Positions 1 through 7,725 of a DNA stretch of 37,310 bases are shown piece after piece; within the stretch, counting starts at the first letter, position 1, and every line of letters begins with the position of its first letter. The translations under genes were made by a program, and so were the position numbers. The DNA is from Planctomycetia bacterium (GTDB lineage Bacteria > Planctomycetota > Planctomycetia > Gemmatales > Gemmataceae): NCBI GenBank assembly GCA_005799265.1, contig SYHD01000055.1, positions 1 to 37,310 of the forward strand, written 5' to 3'. The notes under the pieces are model-generated. The model ran no database searches, had not been told where the DNA came from, and worked only from the letters and a program-made list of their open reading frames with translations.

Positions 1-45
1 GCAAGCGACGGACCGAAGAATCCGTCGCTTGCGCGTCCGGCTAAC
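1..45. repeat. Palindromic repeat (GCAAGCGACGG family) inside a coding region, left end cut
   Basis: Arms GCAAGCGACGGA (1-12) and TCCGTCGCTTGC (21-32) are perfect reverse complements, and the right arm continues as GCGTCCGGCTAAC to position 45. The intergenic copy at 35376-35436 has the same right arm plus the left extension that is lost here at the window edge. The element is translated without a stop in the frame of the PVC-type cytochrome and joins its conserved segment at PVIVHCDAG. Confidence 0.8.
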
Positions 46-2070
46 CCGGTCATCGTTCACTGCGACGCGGGGCCGAGCATCGTGCGGGCGTATCCGGTGA
101 CGCCGGACGGGGCGGGCTACAAGGCGACGATCGTCAACATTCTCGACGGCAACAAGAAGAACAACTGGTTCCGCCCCGCGGACGTGTGCGTCGCCCCCGA
201 CGGCTCGCTCTTCGTCACCGACTGGTACGACCCCGGCGTCGGCGGCCACGCCCAGCGCGACCTCGACCGTGGCCGCGTGTTTAGGGTTGCGCCGCCGGGC
301 GTGAAGTACAACGTGCCGAAGGTGAAGTTTGACACGATTGAGGACAACATCGAGGCGCTCAAGAGCCCGAACCTGGCGACGCGCTATATTGCGTGGACGA
401 ATTTGCACAAGGAGGGGGCGAAGGCGGAGGCGGCGCTGTTGAAGCTGTATGAATCGAAGGTGCCGCATGAGCGGGCGCGGGCTCTATGGCTGTTGGGGCG
501 GATTGAAGGCAAGGGGAAGCATTATGTGGATATTGCGCTTGCGCTCAAGGAAAAGGATCCAAACATTCGTGTGGTGGCAATCCGGCTCGCGCGGCAGTTG
601 AAGTTAGACATTGAACCTGTGGCTGGCGCTGCTCGCAGCGACCATCACCCAGCGGTGCGCCGCGAAGGCCTCATCGCATTGCGTCATCAGCGATTCCCTG
701 ATGCACCGAGGCTCTGGGCCATCTTGGCTGCAGATTACGACGGCAAGGACCGTTGGTACCTCGAAGCGATTGGAATTGGCGCAGACAACAACTGGGACGA
801 ATACATGAAAGGTTTCTACAACCTGTCGAGAGGGATACATCCCGACATTGGCTGGCGGTCTCGCGCTACCAAAACGCCGGATTGGCTTGCATTCACAATT
901 AACAACAAGCGAACTCCTGCGGAGGAATTGCCGAAATTCTTCCGCGCCTTCGATTTCCAGAAAGACAGCGACATCAAAACCGAAGCCCTCGTCAAGCTCG
1001 CGTTCAGCAACTACGAAGATCCGGCCCGCGCCAAACTCATCACCACCGAAGCGATCAGCCGGCTCAAGAACTTCGACGTTGCCAAGAACGCCAAGCACGC
1101 GGCCGCGCTTGACAAGGTGCTCGATGGCGCCAAGGGGACGACCTCGTTCGTCGAGATGGTCGGCAAGTTCAACGTCGCGAAACGCTTCCCCGACTTGCTC
1201 GTGATCGCGCAGAAAGCGCCGTCGGAGCAGCTCGGCGTCGATGCGATTCGCGTCTTGCTCGATCGCGATCAGATCAAGCTGATCCAGGGCGGCCTCGAAA
1301 GCAAGGACAGCGCCCAGGCTGCGCGCACCGCCCAGGCCATCGCCGGCGCCGGGCACGACAAGGCGGCGAAGCTCTTGATGCCGATCGTGCTCGATGCCAA
1401 GCAGGACCTCGAACTCCGCCGCCAGGCAACTCGGGCCGTGGCGCGAACCAAAGCCGGGGCGGTCCAGCTCATCAAGCTGGCGCAGGAGAAGAAACTGAGC
1501 GACGAGCTGCACATCGCCGCCGGCAGCGTGCTGGCTGCCTCGACAGTGAAGGAGATTCGGGAGGATGCCGCCAAGCTCTTCCCGCAGCCGCAAGCCAAGG
1601 ACAAGAAGCCGGTGCCCGCGATCAGCGAGCTCGTCAAGTTCAAGGGCAACGCCGGCAACGGGCTGGCCCTCTTCATGAAGCAGGCCAAGTGCGCCGATTG
1701 CCATCAGGTCAACGGCGCCGGCAAGGCGGTCGGGCCGGACCTGTCGGAGATCGGCAAGAAGCTGAGCCGGGAGGCGGTGTTCGAGTCGATCCTGTTCCCC
1801 AGCGCGTCGATTAGCCACAACTTCGAGACGTACATCGTCGAGACGAAGAAGGGGACGACCGCGAACGGCGTGTTGATCAGCAAGACGCCGGCGGAGGTGT
1901 CGATCAAGGACGTGGACGCGCTCGTGCGGACGTTCAAGACGGTGGAGGTGGAATCGGTGACGCGTTCGCCGGTGTCGCTGATGCCGGCCGACCTGCACCA
2001 GTTGATGAGCACGCCGGAGCTGGTGGACCTGGTCGAGTATATGCTGACGTTGCGCGACGCGAAGAAGTAA
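1..2070 (+). CDS. PVC-type heme-binding CxxCH protein, C-terminal part (5' end outside the window)
   Basis: The reading frame is open from the first base, so the gene starts upstream; a GTG at position 82 is internal and not the start. The N-terminal part seen here is the end of a sorbosone-dehydrogenase-like beta-propeller (VCVAPDGSLFVTDWYDPGVG), followed by several hundred residues of helical HEAT-like repeats and a C-terminal cytochrome c module with the heme motif CADCH (near 1690-1704) and a distal Met candidate in SLMPADLHQLM. This domain order is typical of the very numerous Planctomycetota membrane-bound-dehydrogenase/PVC cytochrome family, thought to act in the periplasm in sugar or sulfated-polysaccharide oxidation; the substrate is unknown. 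The first 45 bases are a palindromic repeat read as protein. The middle of the gene (about 600-990) has looser codon choice than the rest. The paralogue at 17443-21147 shows what the missing N-terminus should look like. Confidence 0.9.
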   Translation, partial: ASDGPKNPSLARPANPVIVHCDAGPSIVRAYPVTPDGAGYKATIVNILDGNKKNNWFRPADVCVAPDGSLFVTDWYDPGVGGHAQRDLDRGRVFRVAPPGVKYNVPKVKFDTIEDNIEALKSPNLATRYIAWTNLHKEGAKAEAALLKLYESKVPHERARALWLLGRIEGKGKHYVDIALALKEKDPNIRVVAIRLARQLKLDIEPVAGAARSDHHPAVRREGLIALRHQRFPDAPRLWAILAADYDGKDRWYLEAIGIGADNNWDEYMKGFYNLSRGIHPDIGWRSRATKTPDWLAFTINNKRTPAEELPKFFRAFDFQKDSDIKTEALVKLAFSNYEDPARAKLITTEAISRLKNFDVAKNAKHAAALDKVLDGAKGTTSFVEMVGKFNVAKRFPDLLVIAQKAPSEQLGVDAIRVLLDRDQIKLIQGGLESKDSAQAARTAQAIAGAGHDKAAKLLMPIVLDAKQDLELRRQATRAVARTKAGAVQLIKLAQEKKLSDELHIAAGSVLAASTVKEIREDAAKLFPQPQAKDKKPVPAISELVKFKGNAGNGLALFMKQAKCADCHQVNGAGKAVGPDLSEIGKKLSREAVFESILFPSASISHNFETYIVETKKGTTANGVLISKTPAEVSIKDVDALVRTFKTVEVESVTRSPVSLMPADLHQLMSTPELVDLVEYMLTLRDAKK

Positions 2071-2073
2071 CAA

Positions 2074-2122
2074 TTCTCCCCTCTCCCCACCGGGGGAGAG
2101 GGGCCGGGGGTGAGGGGGCGGC
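2074..2122 (+). repeat. Hairpin-plus-tail repeat, copy A, upstream of the DUF559 gene
   Basis: The 11-bp stem CCCCTCTCCCC/GGGGAGAGGGG closes a 4-nt loop and is followed by the tail CCGGGGGTGAGGG. All 49 bases are repeated exactly, inverted, at 2584-2632. The same element type recurs at 8401-8448, 8530-8579, 15614-15654 and 15735-15772. It starts 4 bases after the stop of the cytochrome gene and may also act as its transcription terminator. Confidence 0.9.
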
Positions 2123-2164
2123 CCCTTGCAATCGCATCATGCGTTCCCAAGAAGGGCACGGCTC

Positions 2165-2497
2165 ATGAAATCGGATCCGCGTCTTAAGGCCCACGCGCGC
2201 GAATTGCGGCTGAACATGACACCCGCAGAGCGAATTCTCTGGAGCGCGCTGCGGGACCGTCGATTTGCGGGATTCAAGTTTCGTCGTCAGCAGGTCTTTG
2301 GCGAATATGTGCTCGACTTCTTTTGTTCCAATGCTCGGTTGGCAATCGAAGTTGACGGCGAAACCCACCTCGGCAAAGAACAATCCGACGAACGCCGTTC
2401 ACAATGGTTGGGACAGCAAGGCGTGAAAGTTCTGCGCTTTTGGAACACGCATGTCTACGACGAGCTCGAGGCGGTTCTGGAAGCCATATTCCGGTAA
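2165..2497 (+). CDS. DUF559 endonuclease-domain protein (Vsr-like)
   Basis: This 110-residue protein matches the DUF559/COG2852 family, small proteins with the very-short-patch-repair endonuclease fold. Visible hallmarks are the N-terminal helix ARELRLNMTPAERILWSALR (residues 11-30), the core GEYVLDFFCSNARLAIEVDGETH with putative metal-binding residues D51, E62 and D64, and the late strand VKVLRFWN. The ATG at 2165 is preferred over one at 2126 because the family usually begins just before the ARELR helix. Its cellular role is not established. The gene is flanked by perfect inverted 49-nt repeats at 2074-2122 and 2584-2632, so gene plus repeats form a compact unit of about 560 bp between two unrelated genes. 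This suggests a mobile or repeat-associated unit (inference). Confidence 0.85.
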   Translation: MKSDPRLKAHARELRLNMTPAERILWSALRDRRFAGFKFRRQQVFGEYVLDFFCSNARLAIEVDGETHLGKEQSDERRSQWLGQQGVKVLRFWNTHVYDELEAVLEAIFR

Positions 2498-2583
2498 TGT
2501 GACGCAAGAAAAGACCTGCGATTTTCACCGGATGCAGGCGCCGGCAACACCTCGACTTGAAGGCCACAAGGGGGCCGCCCGAA

Positions 2584-2632
2584 GCCGCCCCCTCACCCCC
2601 GGCCCCTCTCCCCCGGTGGGGAGAGGGGAGAA
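2584..2632 (-). repeat. Hairpin-plus-tail repeat, copy B, inverted partner of copy A
   Basis: This is the exact reverse complement of 2074-2122 over 49 bases. Similarity resumes beyond the tail (GGGCGGC and CCCTTG) after an extra 10 bases in this copy. The stop codon and last dozen or so codons of the CHAD gene on the minus strand lie inside the element. Confidence 0.9.
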
Positions 2633-3558
2633 ATCAACTCCGCAAATGCCTGTTCCGCCCCGGACTTGAGCCAGGCGCGCCACCATCTCTCGAATTTCTT
2701 GCGCTGCTGCGGCACGCGCCGTTCGTGCAACCCCAGCAGCATTTCGATGCCTTCCTGACAATGTCGCCAGTGCTTCGGCTCCGTGCGCGTCAAGCGATCG
2801 CGCAAGCTTCGTAATCGTTCGGCGGCGACGTGGCTGTCGTTGGCGAGCCCGAGAATGTCCTGCATGTCGACGACGGCGGGATAGAAACGGTCGCGGAACT
2901 CCGGCGCGAAGCAGGGAGCGAAGATCTCCATCGCGTAACGCACTTGCTTGCCGAGGATGCGGGCCTGGTGTAGCGCGTCGTAGTTGAGCAGGTCGGCGCG
3001 CGCTGCCGATTCGAGTTCGCGCAAATGGTCCGTGAGCATCGGGACGGCAAGCTCGTTCAGCGTTTTCTTCTCGGGACGCGCCTCCTGTAGAGTCAGAGCG
3101 ATCGCGGCGACGTGTTCAGCGAAAGGCTCCGCCTTGGCCGCGTGCGCGAAGCGCAATTGTTCCTGAGCGAGGACCCGCTGGCCGTGCGCGAAGCCAAGCA
3201 GGAAATCGAGCCCGCGCCGATCCTTGACGTGAGCCTTGGCGGAGCGGGCGCGCAGGTCGGCTAGAAACACGTCGCAATCGCGCGCTGCCCCCGCGGATCG
3301 ACGCAAGGTTCGCAGCCCCTTGCGCGTCTTATTATAAAGGCGCGCCGGCAGACACTCGGCGAAGATGCGCAAGGCCGCCCCGGCGCGGCGCGTCGCCACG
3401 CGCAGTTGATGGACGTGCTCGGCGTCCTCGTCGGCGTGAAAGACGGCGTCCGGCAGCCGATCGCGCACCACGCCGAGCCGAACGCCGAGCACGAGCCGGG
3501 CGGCCGCACTGATGGGCGCGTTGGCGTCGAGGCCAGCGATCCATTTGTCATCTGCCAT
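2593..3558 (-). CDS. CHAD domain-containing protein
   Basis: The protein carries the conserved histidine and basic residues of CHAD (conserved histidine alpha-helical) domains: EHVHQLRVATRR near the N-terminus, a second basic patch TRKGLRTLRRSAGAARDCDVF, and a later LGKQVRYAMEIF helix. CHAD proteins are soluble helical proteins that bind polyphosphate; no catalysis is expected. The ATG at 3558 (MADDKWIAGL) is preferred. A GTG at 3591 would translate a short tandem repeat (3571-3595) and lacks a clear Shine-Dalgarno site. The C-terminus (ISPLSPPGERGRG) is encoded by the hairpin repeat 2584-2632, so the original stop was probably displaced by it. The gene lies about 100 bases downstream of the aminotransferase on the same strand. 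Confidence 0.85.
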   Translation of the reverse strand: MADDKWIAGLDANAPISAAARLVLGVRLGVVRDRLPDAVFHADEDAEHVHQLRVATRRAGAALRIFAECLPARLYNKTRKGLRTLRRSAGAARDCDVFLADLRARSAKAHVKDRRGLDFLLGFAHGQRVLAQEQLRFAHAAKAEPFAEHVAAIALTLQEARPEKKTLNELAVPMLTDHLRELESAARADLLNYDALHQARILGKQVRYAMEIFAPCFAPEFRDRFYPAVVDMQDILGLANDSHVAAERLRSLRDRLTRTEPKHWRHCQEGIEMLLGLHERRVPQQRKKFERWWRAWLKSGAEQAFAELISPLSPPGERGRG

Positions 3559-3570
3559 GCGGGGGCCATC

Positions 3571-3595
3571 CACGAAGAGCACGAAGGGCACGAAG
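3571..3595. repeat. Short tandem repeat, 9-nt unit CACGAAGRG
   Basis: Two full units and a partial third lie just upstream of the chosen CHAD start. Extending the CHAD reading frame through it gives a low-complexity N-terminus (FVLFVDG), which argues against the upstream GTG start. Confidence 0.6.
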
Positions 3596-3657
3596 CTAGA
3601 CTAGGGAAATTGTCTGTAAGCGACACGATTGGCGTTCGCGAAGAATCCATGAAGGGC

Positions 3658-4860
3658 TCATGGCAGCAGCGATTCTACGGCGGCGGCGAGGCGGTCGATC
3701 TCCTCCACGGTGTTGTAGAAGTGCGTCGAGATGCGAATCAACAACCCCTCGGGGCGCTCGACGATCGGCACCTCGATGCGAAAGCGTTCCCAAATCGCTT
3801 GGCGCCAGGTCGGCCCGTCGGCGTTCGCGGGCAGCCGGTACGCAGTCAGAAAGCCGTGCAACTCTGGATGCGTCGGCGTCGCCAGACTCAAGACGCGAAT
3901 GCCGGCAAAGCGAGCGTGCACGTGCCGCACCAGGCGTTCGTTGTGGGCGCGGATCGTGTCATAGCCGAGCGCCTGTTGAAACTCGATCGCGGCCGGCATC
4001 GCGAGCCAGGGGCAGATGTCGCGCGTACCCTCGAATTCATGGAAGCGGATGCGCGGCGTCGAGCCGACCTCGTCGCGATCGTCAAGCTTGGCACGGTCGG
4101 GACGGTATCCCCAGCTTACTTGCAGCGGCTGCAGACGATCCTCGTTGCCGCGACCGATATGCAAGAAACCGGCGCCGGTCGGGGCCAGCATCCACTTGTG
4201 GCAATTGGCGCCGTAGAAGTCGGCGGCGATCGCGTCGAGATCGAGCGGGACCATCGCCGGCGCATGGGCGCCATCGACGACGCTGAGGATGCCTCGGCGT
4301 CGGGCCTCGGCGCACAGCTCTTTTGCGGGTAGCACTAATCCCGTCGGCGACAGGACATGGCTAAAGAAAAACAATCGCGTGCGTGCTGTCATCGCCTTAC
4401 ACGCAGCGTCGATGATCGCTTGCGGTTCGCGTGCCAGAATCGGCAGCGGGAAGGTGCGCAGCGCCAAGCCCTGGCGCTGCGCGGCGCGCTCCCAGCACCA
4501 GTGCATGGCGCCGTATTCGTGATCGGTCAGCAGAATCTCGCCCGGCGCTGGCAATGGCAAACTCGACGCGATCATGTTGATCGATGTCGTCACATTGGCC
4601 GTGAAGATGAGCCGGCGCGGGTCGGTGTGCAGGAAGCTTCCCAGGGATTCGCGCGCGTGCCAGAGATGGCCGCCCATCTCACGCAGGAGAAAATCCATCG
4701 GCTCTTCCGCGAGGCGCCGCCGCAACTGGGTTACGCGCTCGAAGACGACCTTCGGCAGTGGGCCGAACGATCCGGTGTTGAGGTTCATCACTTGCGGATC
4801 GAGCATCATGGCCGAGCGCGCGTCGGCGTGCGTCCAGCCATTGGCAAAGCGAGTGTCCAC
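3658..4860 (-). CDS. Class V aminotransferase-fold PLP enzyme (isopenicillin-N-epimerase-like)
   Basis: This 400-residue protein has the full fold-type I layout of aminotransferase class V: a cofactor-binding segment FTANVTTSINMI (86-97), D196 in SVVDGAHA pairing with the pyridine nitrogen, H199, and the Schiff-base lysine K222 in NCHKWMLAPTGAGFL. It most resembles the isopenicillin N epimerase/cysteine-desulfurase-like branch. The substrate cannot be read from sequence. Translation probably starts at a GTG with GGAG about 8 bases upstream. The gene begins 21 bases after the ATP-cone gene on the same strand, so the two are likely co-transcribed. No IscU/SufE-type partner is nearby, so a role in Fe-S assembly is not supported. 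Confidence 0.88.
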   Translation of the reverse strand: MDTRFANGWTHADARSAMMLDPQVMNLNTGSFGPLPKVVFERVTQLRRRLAEEPMDFLLREMGGHLWHARESLGSFLHTDPRRLIFTANVTTSINMIASSLPLPAPGEILLTDHEYGAMHWCWERAAQRQGLALRTFPLPILAREPQAIIDAACKAMTARTRLFFFSHVLSPTGLVLPAKELCAEARRRGILSVVDGAHAPAMVPLDLDAIAADFYGANCHKWMLAPTGAGFLHIGRGNEDRLQPLQVSWGYRPDRAKLDDRDEVGSTPRIRFHEFEGTRDICPWLAMPAAIEFQQALGYDTIRAHNERLVRHVHARFAGIRVLSLATPTHPELHGFLTAYRLPANADGPTWRQAIWERFRIEVPIVERPEGLLIRISTHFYNTVEEIDRLAAAVESLLP

Positions 4861-4881
4861 GCGGGAGTCTCCGGCGTCGGC

Positions 4882-6483
4882 CTAAATGGGAAGCTCGCCC
4901 TGCTGCGGGGCGGCGCGCTGCAAGCTCAAACGCGTAACTGCCGTCGCTTGCCAGGCCCAGCGCAAGCGTTCGATCAGGTCGTCAGGGTTGGCGGCGGCTT
5001 CATCGCTGACGAGGAGCATGGCCGTGCCGGCGCCGGCGCACGCGTGCAGGATGCCCGCGGTCTCCAGTTGCTTGTCGAGCGGCGGGGCATCCGCGCCGAC
5101 GCGCGCGAGGGCAGGGCATTCGAGGCGCAGATCCATACCGATCGCCCGGCCAGCCTGGTGCAGGGCGTCGCGTAGCGTTTGCAACAGCTTGAGGGCAAAA
5201 TCAAGAGACAAGGGGCTGCGCGTCAGGCTCGCGCCCGTGATGGCGCGTGTCACTTCGTCCAAGCCGAGCGGTGTCAGCGAGCCCGAGGAGCGTTCGATCA
5301 AGAAGCGCTGGTGCAAGGGGGACGCGTCGGGAAGGGCGCGTAGGTAGTCCCGTTTCTGCGCGACGGCGCTGACGGCAATGCGCGCCAGCGTCGGCAGCTT
5401 TTGCAAGAGCGCGACGCCGTCGCTGGCAATCTCCGGCCGTTGCGCGAATGCCAACAGGTCAATGCCGAGTTCGAGCAACACGCCGGGGGCCTTGCGATCC
5501 AGCCCCTCGGCGAACGGGATCGGCGTGTTCGGGCGATCGAAGACGAACCGGATCGGCCGGCCCAGCAGCGCCTGGCGCACGAGCGTTTGCAACAGCCGGC
5601 ACTGCATGTCGTCCTGGAAGGAGCGGGCGTGCAGATGCCAGGCGATGGCGGCGGTTTTCGGCGTGTCGAGGGCTTTCCAGCGTTCGAGAAGCCCGTCGAG
5701 GAAGTTGACGCGTTCCTGTCCAGAGTCTTCGTCGTCGCTGTGCGCGAAGAGCGGGCCGACCTGCGGGGAAGCAGACCAGCGCGGCGGCTCGGCGACGTTG
5801 AGGTGCAGTTCGACCGCGCGCTGGCCGACCGTCGGCAGCGATAGGAGCCGTTCGCACAGGTGCGGCGTCAAGGCGGGATGCATCTGCGGCGTACACAGCC
5901 ATTCCGGGCTTTCGACGATCCAGCGATCGCCGCCGGACGCGCGCCAGTCGTCGAGCGCGATCCACCAGGGCAACTCGGCGAGCCTGGGCGTCTGCAAGAC
6001 GAGGCTCACCAGCGTCGCCGGCGTCTCCTGGCCGCGCAGGACCAAGAGGCCCTCGCGAATGGCGGCGGCAACATCGCGCGCGAAGACCGCTTCAAGAGCA
6101 TATGCGTCCAGACAATCTTTTACGAAACGGTCCGGCGCCGCGTCGCAGGCGATTGTGACTTGTTTGACGGCGGCTTTTTTCGTTTGCTGGCGCAACTCAA
6201 CGTAGCGACGCGCGAGCAGCGGTTGGCCAACCTCACGCACGATCTTCGCGATTTCGTCGGCGATACCGACCGTCGTCGGCACCGCATCCCAGGATTGTTG
6301 CGCCAAGAAGTGCAAGACCGCGTCCGTCAATTCACGGATCAGAAATGCGTTGGCAGGGCCGAGCGATTCGGCGGCGTCAAACAGCGATTGGCAGATGCGG
6401 TCCGCCTCGAACGGAACCTGGCTGCCATCGCGCCGACGTACCCAAACGGGCAGATGTGCGCTTACGTCCGACACGTCGATCAT
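4882..6483 (-). CDS. ATP-cone protein with a degenerate ribonucleotide-reductase-like body
   Basis: Residues about 12-100 form an ATP-cone, the nucleotide-sensing domain of NrdR and ribonucleotide reductases (VWVRRRDGSQVPFEADRI, then EIAKIVREVGQPLLARRYVE). The rest aligns by eye only in scattered blocks with class II/III reductase barrels: GIDLLAFAQRPEI, a helix ending VAQKRDYLRAL, SGSLTPLGLDEVTRAITG, and LRDALHQAGRAIGMDLRLECP, like the NrdD blocks ending in ATPAEG. No C-terminal glycyl-radical motif (RVxGY) is present and the catalytic cysteine pattern is not recognisable. It is therefore probably a non-catalytic or repurposed reductase relative (inference), perhaps a dATP/ATP sensor. Its length of 533 residues is shorter than typical NrdD. 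It probably leads an operon with the aminotransferase 21 bases downstream. Confidence 0.75.
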   Translation of the reverse strand: MIDVSDVSAHLPVWVRRRDGSQVPFEADRICQSLFDAAESLGPANAFLIRELTDAVLHFLAQQSWDAVPTTVGIADEIAKIVREVGQPLLARRYVELRQQTKKAAVKQVTIACDAAPDRFVKDCLDAYALEAVFARDVAAAIREGLLVLRGQETPATLVSLVLQTPRLAELPWWIALDDWRASGGDRWIVESPEWLCTPQMHPALTPHLCERLLSLPTVGQRAVELHLNVAEPPRWSASPQVGPLFAHSDDEDSGQERVNFLDGLLERWKALDTPKTAAIAWHLHARSFQDDMQCRLLQTLVRQALLGRPIRFVFDRPNTPIPFAEGLDRKAPGVLLELGIDLLAFAQRPEIASDGVALLQKLPTLARIAVSAVAQKRDYLRALPDASPLHQRFLIERSSGSLTPLGLDEVTRAITGASLTRSPLSLDFALKLLQTLRDALHQAGRAIGMDLRLECPALARVGADAPPLDKQLETAGILHACAGAGTAMLLVSDEAAANPDDLIERLRWAWQATAVTRLSLQRAAPQQGELPI

Positions 6484-6860
6484 CCCTCCCTGGTGTGGAA
6501 CTCAAGATCGTCCGATGGGTCACGGATATTTTACGGGAATGAGTGGTGAGTGGTGAGTGGTCCGCGTCTTGCCGCTTGGGGCTTGGCGTTCGGAAGCGAG
6601 CCCGCGAGCGCCAAGCTGTAAACGGCAAGACGCGTTGTGTATTGCTGCGGAGGAGGGCAACCTCGAACTATCCCCTCGCTCAGGGTTGGTGAACAAGGGG
6701 CTCCTCTGCGAATTTCCTCCCATTTTCTCAAAAATTGCAAATAAATCGATTGCAGCGGCGAATTACTGTTTGGAACGATCGGACGTCCTCTGTTTGGGTG
6801 CACGTGGACTCCGCATCGCTGGTTCTGGGTCATCCGGTTCTTTTCACAGAGGGGTCCATC
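6484..6860. other. Divergent intergenic region with a palindromic repeat
   Basis: No gene is supported here. It contains a GTGAGTG-type tandem (6541-6561), a long interrupted palindrome (6563-6634) and an AT-richer stretch (about 6715-6770) that could hold the promoter of the coiled-coil gene. The gap must also carry the promoter of the minus-strand ATP-cone gene. Confidence 0.6.
6563..6634. repeat. Interrupted palindrome, CGCGTCTTGCCG arms
   Basis: Perfect 12-bp outer arms (6563-6574 and 6623-6634) and inner arms GCTTGGCG (6581-6588) and CGCCAAGC (6609-6616) can form one long hairpin. The inner GCGCCAAGC part resembles the palindrome at 10172-10247, suggesting one repeat family. Confidence 0.75.
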
Positions 6861-7661
6861 ATGAAAAAGGCATTGATTATCGGTCTCATCGGCGCGGTTG
6901 CCCTGGGTGTCGTCGCCAAGAAAACCAACGCATTCAGTTACGCTTCGACGCTCTTCGCTCAGGTCGAGCAGGATGCCAAGAAGCAGGTCCCGACCAAGTT
7001 CGAGATCGAACGCATCCGCAATGAAATTACCAGCCTCGACAGCGACGTCAGCCAGATGATCCGTCCCATCGCCGAGTACAAGGCCGACATCGAAAAGCTC
7101 CGCAAGGACGTCGCCAAGACACAGACAAACATCGAGCAGAAAAAAGCCGATCTGCTGGCGGTCGTCGAGAAGGTGCAAGACAAGAACGGCTTCGTCGTTC
7201 TGGCCGGCAAGAAGCACTCGGTCGAGAAGGTGCAGCAGGTCATTCAGCGCGAGACCGACCATGTGAAGGTGCTCGAGAAGAACGTCAAGGCACAGCAGCA
7301 GGTGCTCGAAGCCAAGGAAGCCTCGCTGAAAGCGACCCAGGAGCAGCTCGCCAAGGTCGTCAACCTCAAGCGCGATTTCGAAGTTCGCCTGGCGCAACTG
7401 GAAGCGCTGGATCAGACGATTCAGGTCAATCGCATCGCCAGCAACATCAAGATCGACACCAGCCGGGCGACGCAAATCGACAACGCCATGCAAGGTCTGG
7501 AACGCCGGCTCAACGCCGACATTCACGAGCTGGACCTCCGCAAGGGGGACGTGAACAACATCGATTTGTTCGAACGCGAACCCGAACCGCTCGATCTGAA
7601 TGCGATCACTAACTATCTCCGCGGCAACGAACCGGCCGCCAAGACGGCGAGCAACAAATAA
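6861..7661 (+). CDS. Coiled-coil envelope protein of unknown function
   Basis: This 266-residue protein has an N-terminal hydrophobic segment (KKALIIGLIGAVALGVVA) that is either a membrane anchor or an uncleaved signal. It is followed by a long highly charged coiled coil covering roughly residues 40-210 (heptad-like KKQVPTKFEIERIRNEITSL and VLEKNVKAQQQVLEAKEASL). The tail contains NIDLFEREPEP and is otherwise unremarkable. The start at 6861 is supported by an AGAGGGG Shine-Dalgarno site and by the signal-like N-terminus; an upstream in-frame ATG at 6735 lies in intergenic-looking sequence. The architecture recalls PspA-like or periplasmic adaptor coiled coils, but no family can be assigned with certainty. 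Confidence 0.8.
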   Translation: MKKALIIGLIGAVALGVVAKKTNAFSYASTLFAQVEQDAKKQVPTKFEIERIRNEITSLDSDVSQMIRPIAEYKADIEKLRKDVAKTQTNIEQKKADLLAVVEKVQDKNGFVVLAGKKHSVEKVQQVIQRETDHVKVLEKNVKAQQQVLEAKEASLKATQEQLAKVVNLKRDFEVRLAQLEALDQTIQVNRIASNIKIDTSRATQIDNAMQGLERRLNADIHELDLRKGDVNNIDLFEREPEPLDLNAITNYLRGNEPAAKTASNK

Positions 7662-7667
7662 GCCACT

Positions 7668-7710
7668 GCCGCTTGCGGATTAGCATGACACTTGCTACGC
7701 CGCAAGCGGC
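7668..7710. repeat. Palindrome GCCGCTTGCGG, possible terminator hairpin
   Basis: Perfect 11-bp arms at 7668-7678 and 7700-7710 enclose a 21-nt loop just after the coiled-coil gene. There is no T-run, so factor-independent termination is uncertain. Confidence 0.7.
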
Positions 7711-7716
7711 TATAAT
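7711..7716 (+). promoter_or_regulatory. Consensus -10 box TATAAT ahead of the FHA gene
   Basis: A perfect TATAAT lies only 9 bases before the ATG of the FHA gene. If used, transcription would begin at or near the ATG and the message would be leaderless, which fits the lack of a clear Shine-Dalgarno site there. No good -35 box at normal spacing is seen, so this may be chance. Confidence 0.35.
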
Positions 7717-7725
7717 GAACTAACC

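Noticed and set aside
604..2073. Long minus-strand ORF (489 codons) opposite the PVC-type cytochrome
   Set aside because: It is the antisense shadow of a high-GC gene: Arg/Leu/His-rich composition, no recognisable domain, and the plus strand carries clear HEAT and CADCH motifs.
6531..7526. 331-codon minus-strand ORF over the coiled-coil gene
   Set aside because: The leucine-rich appearance is the complement of the Lys/Glu-rich coiled coil; the C-terminal part runs through a palindrome.
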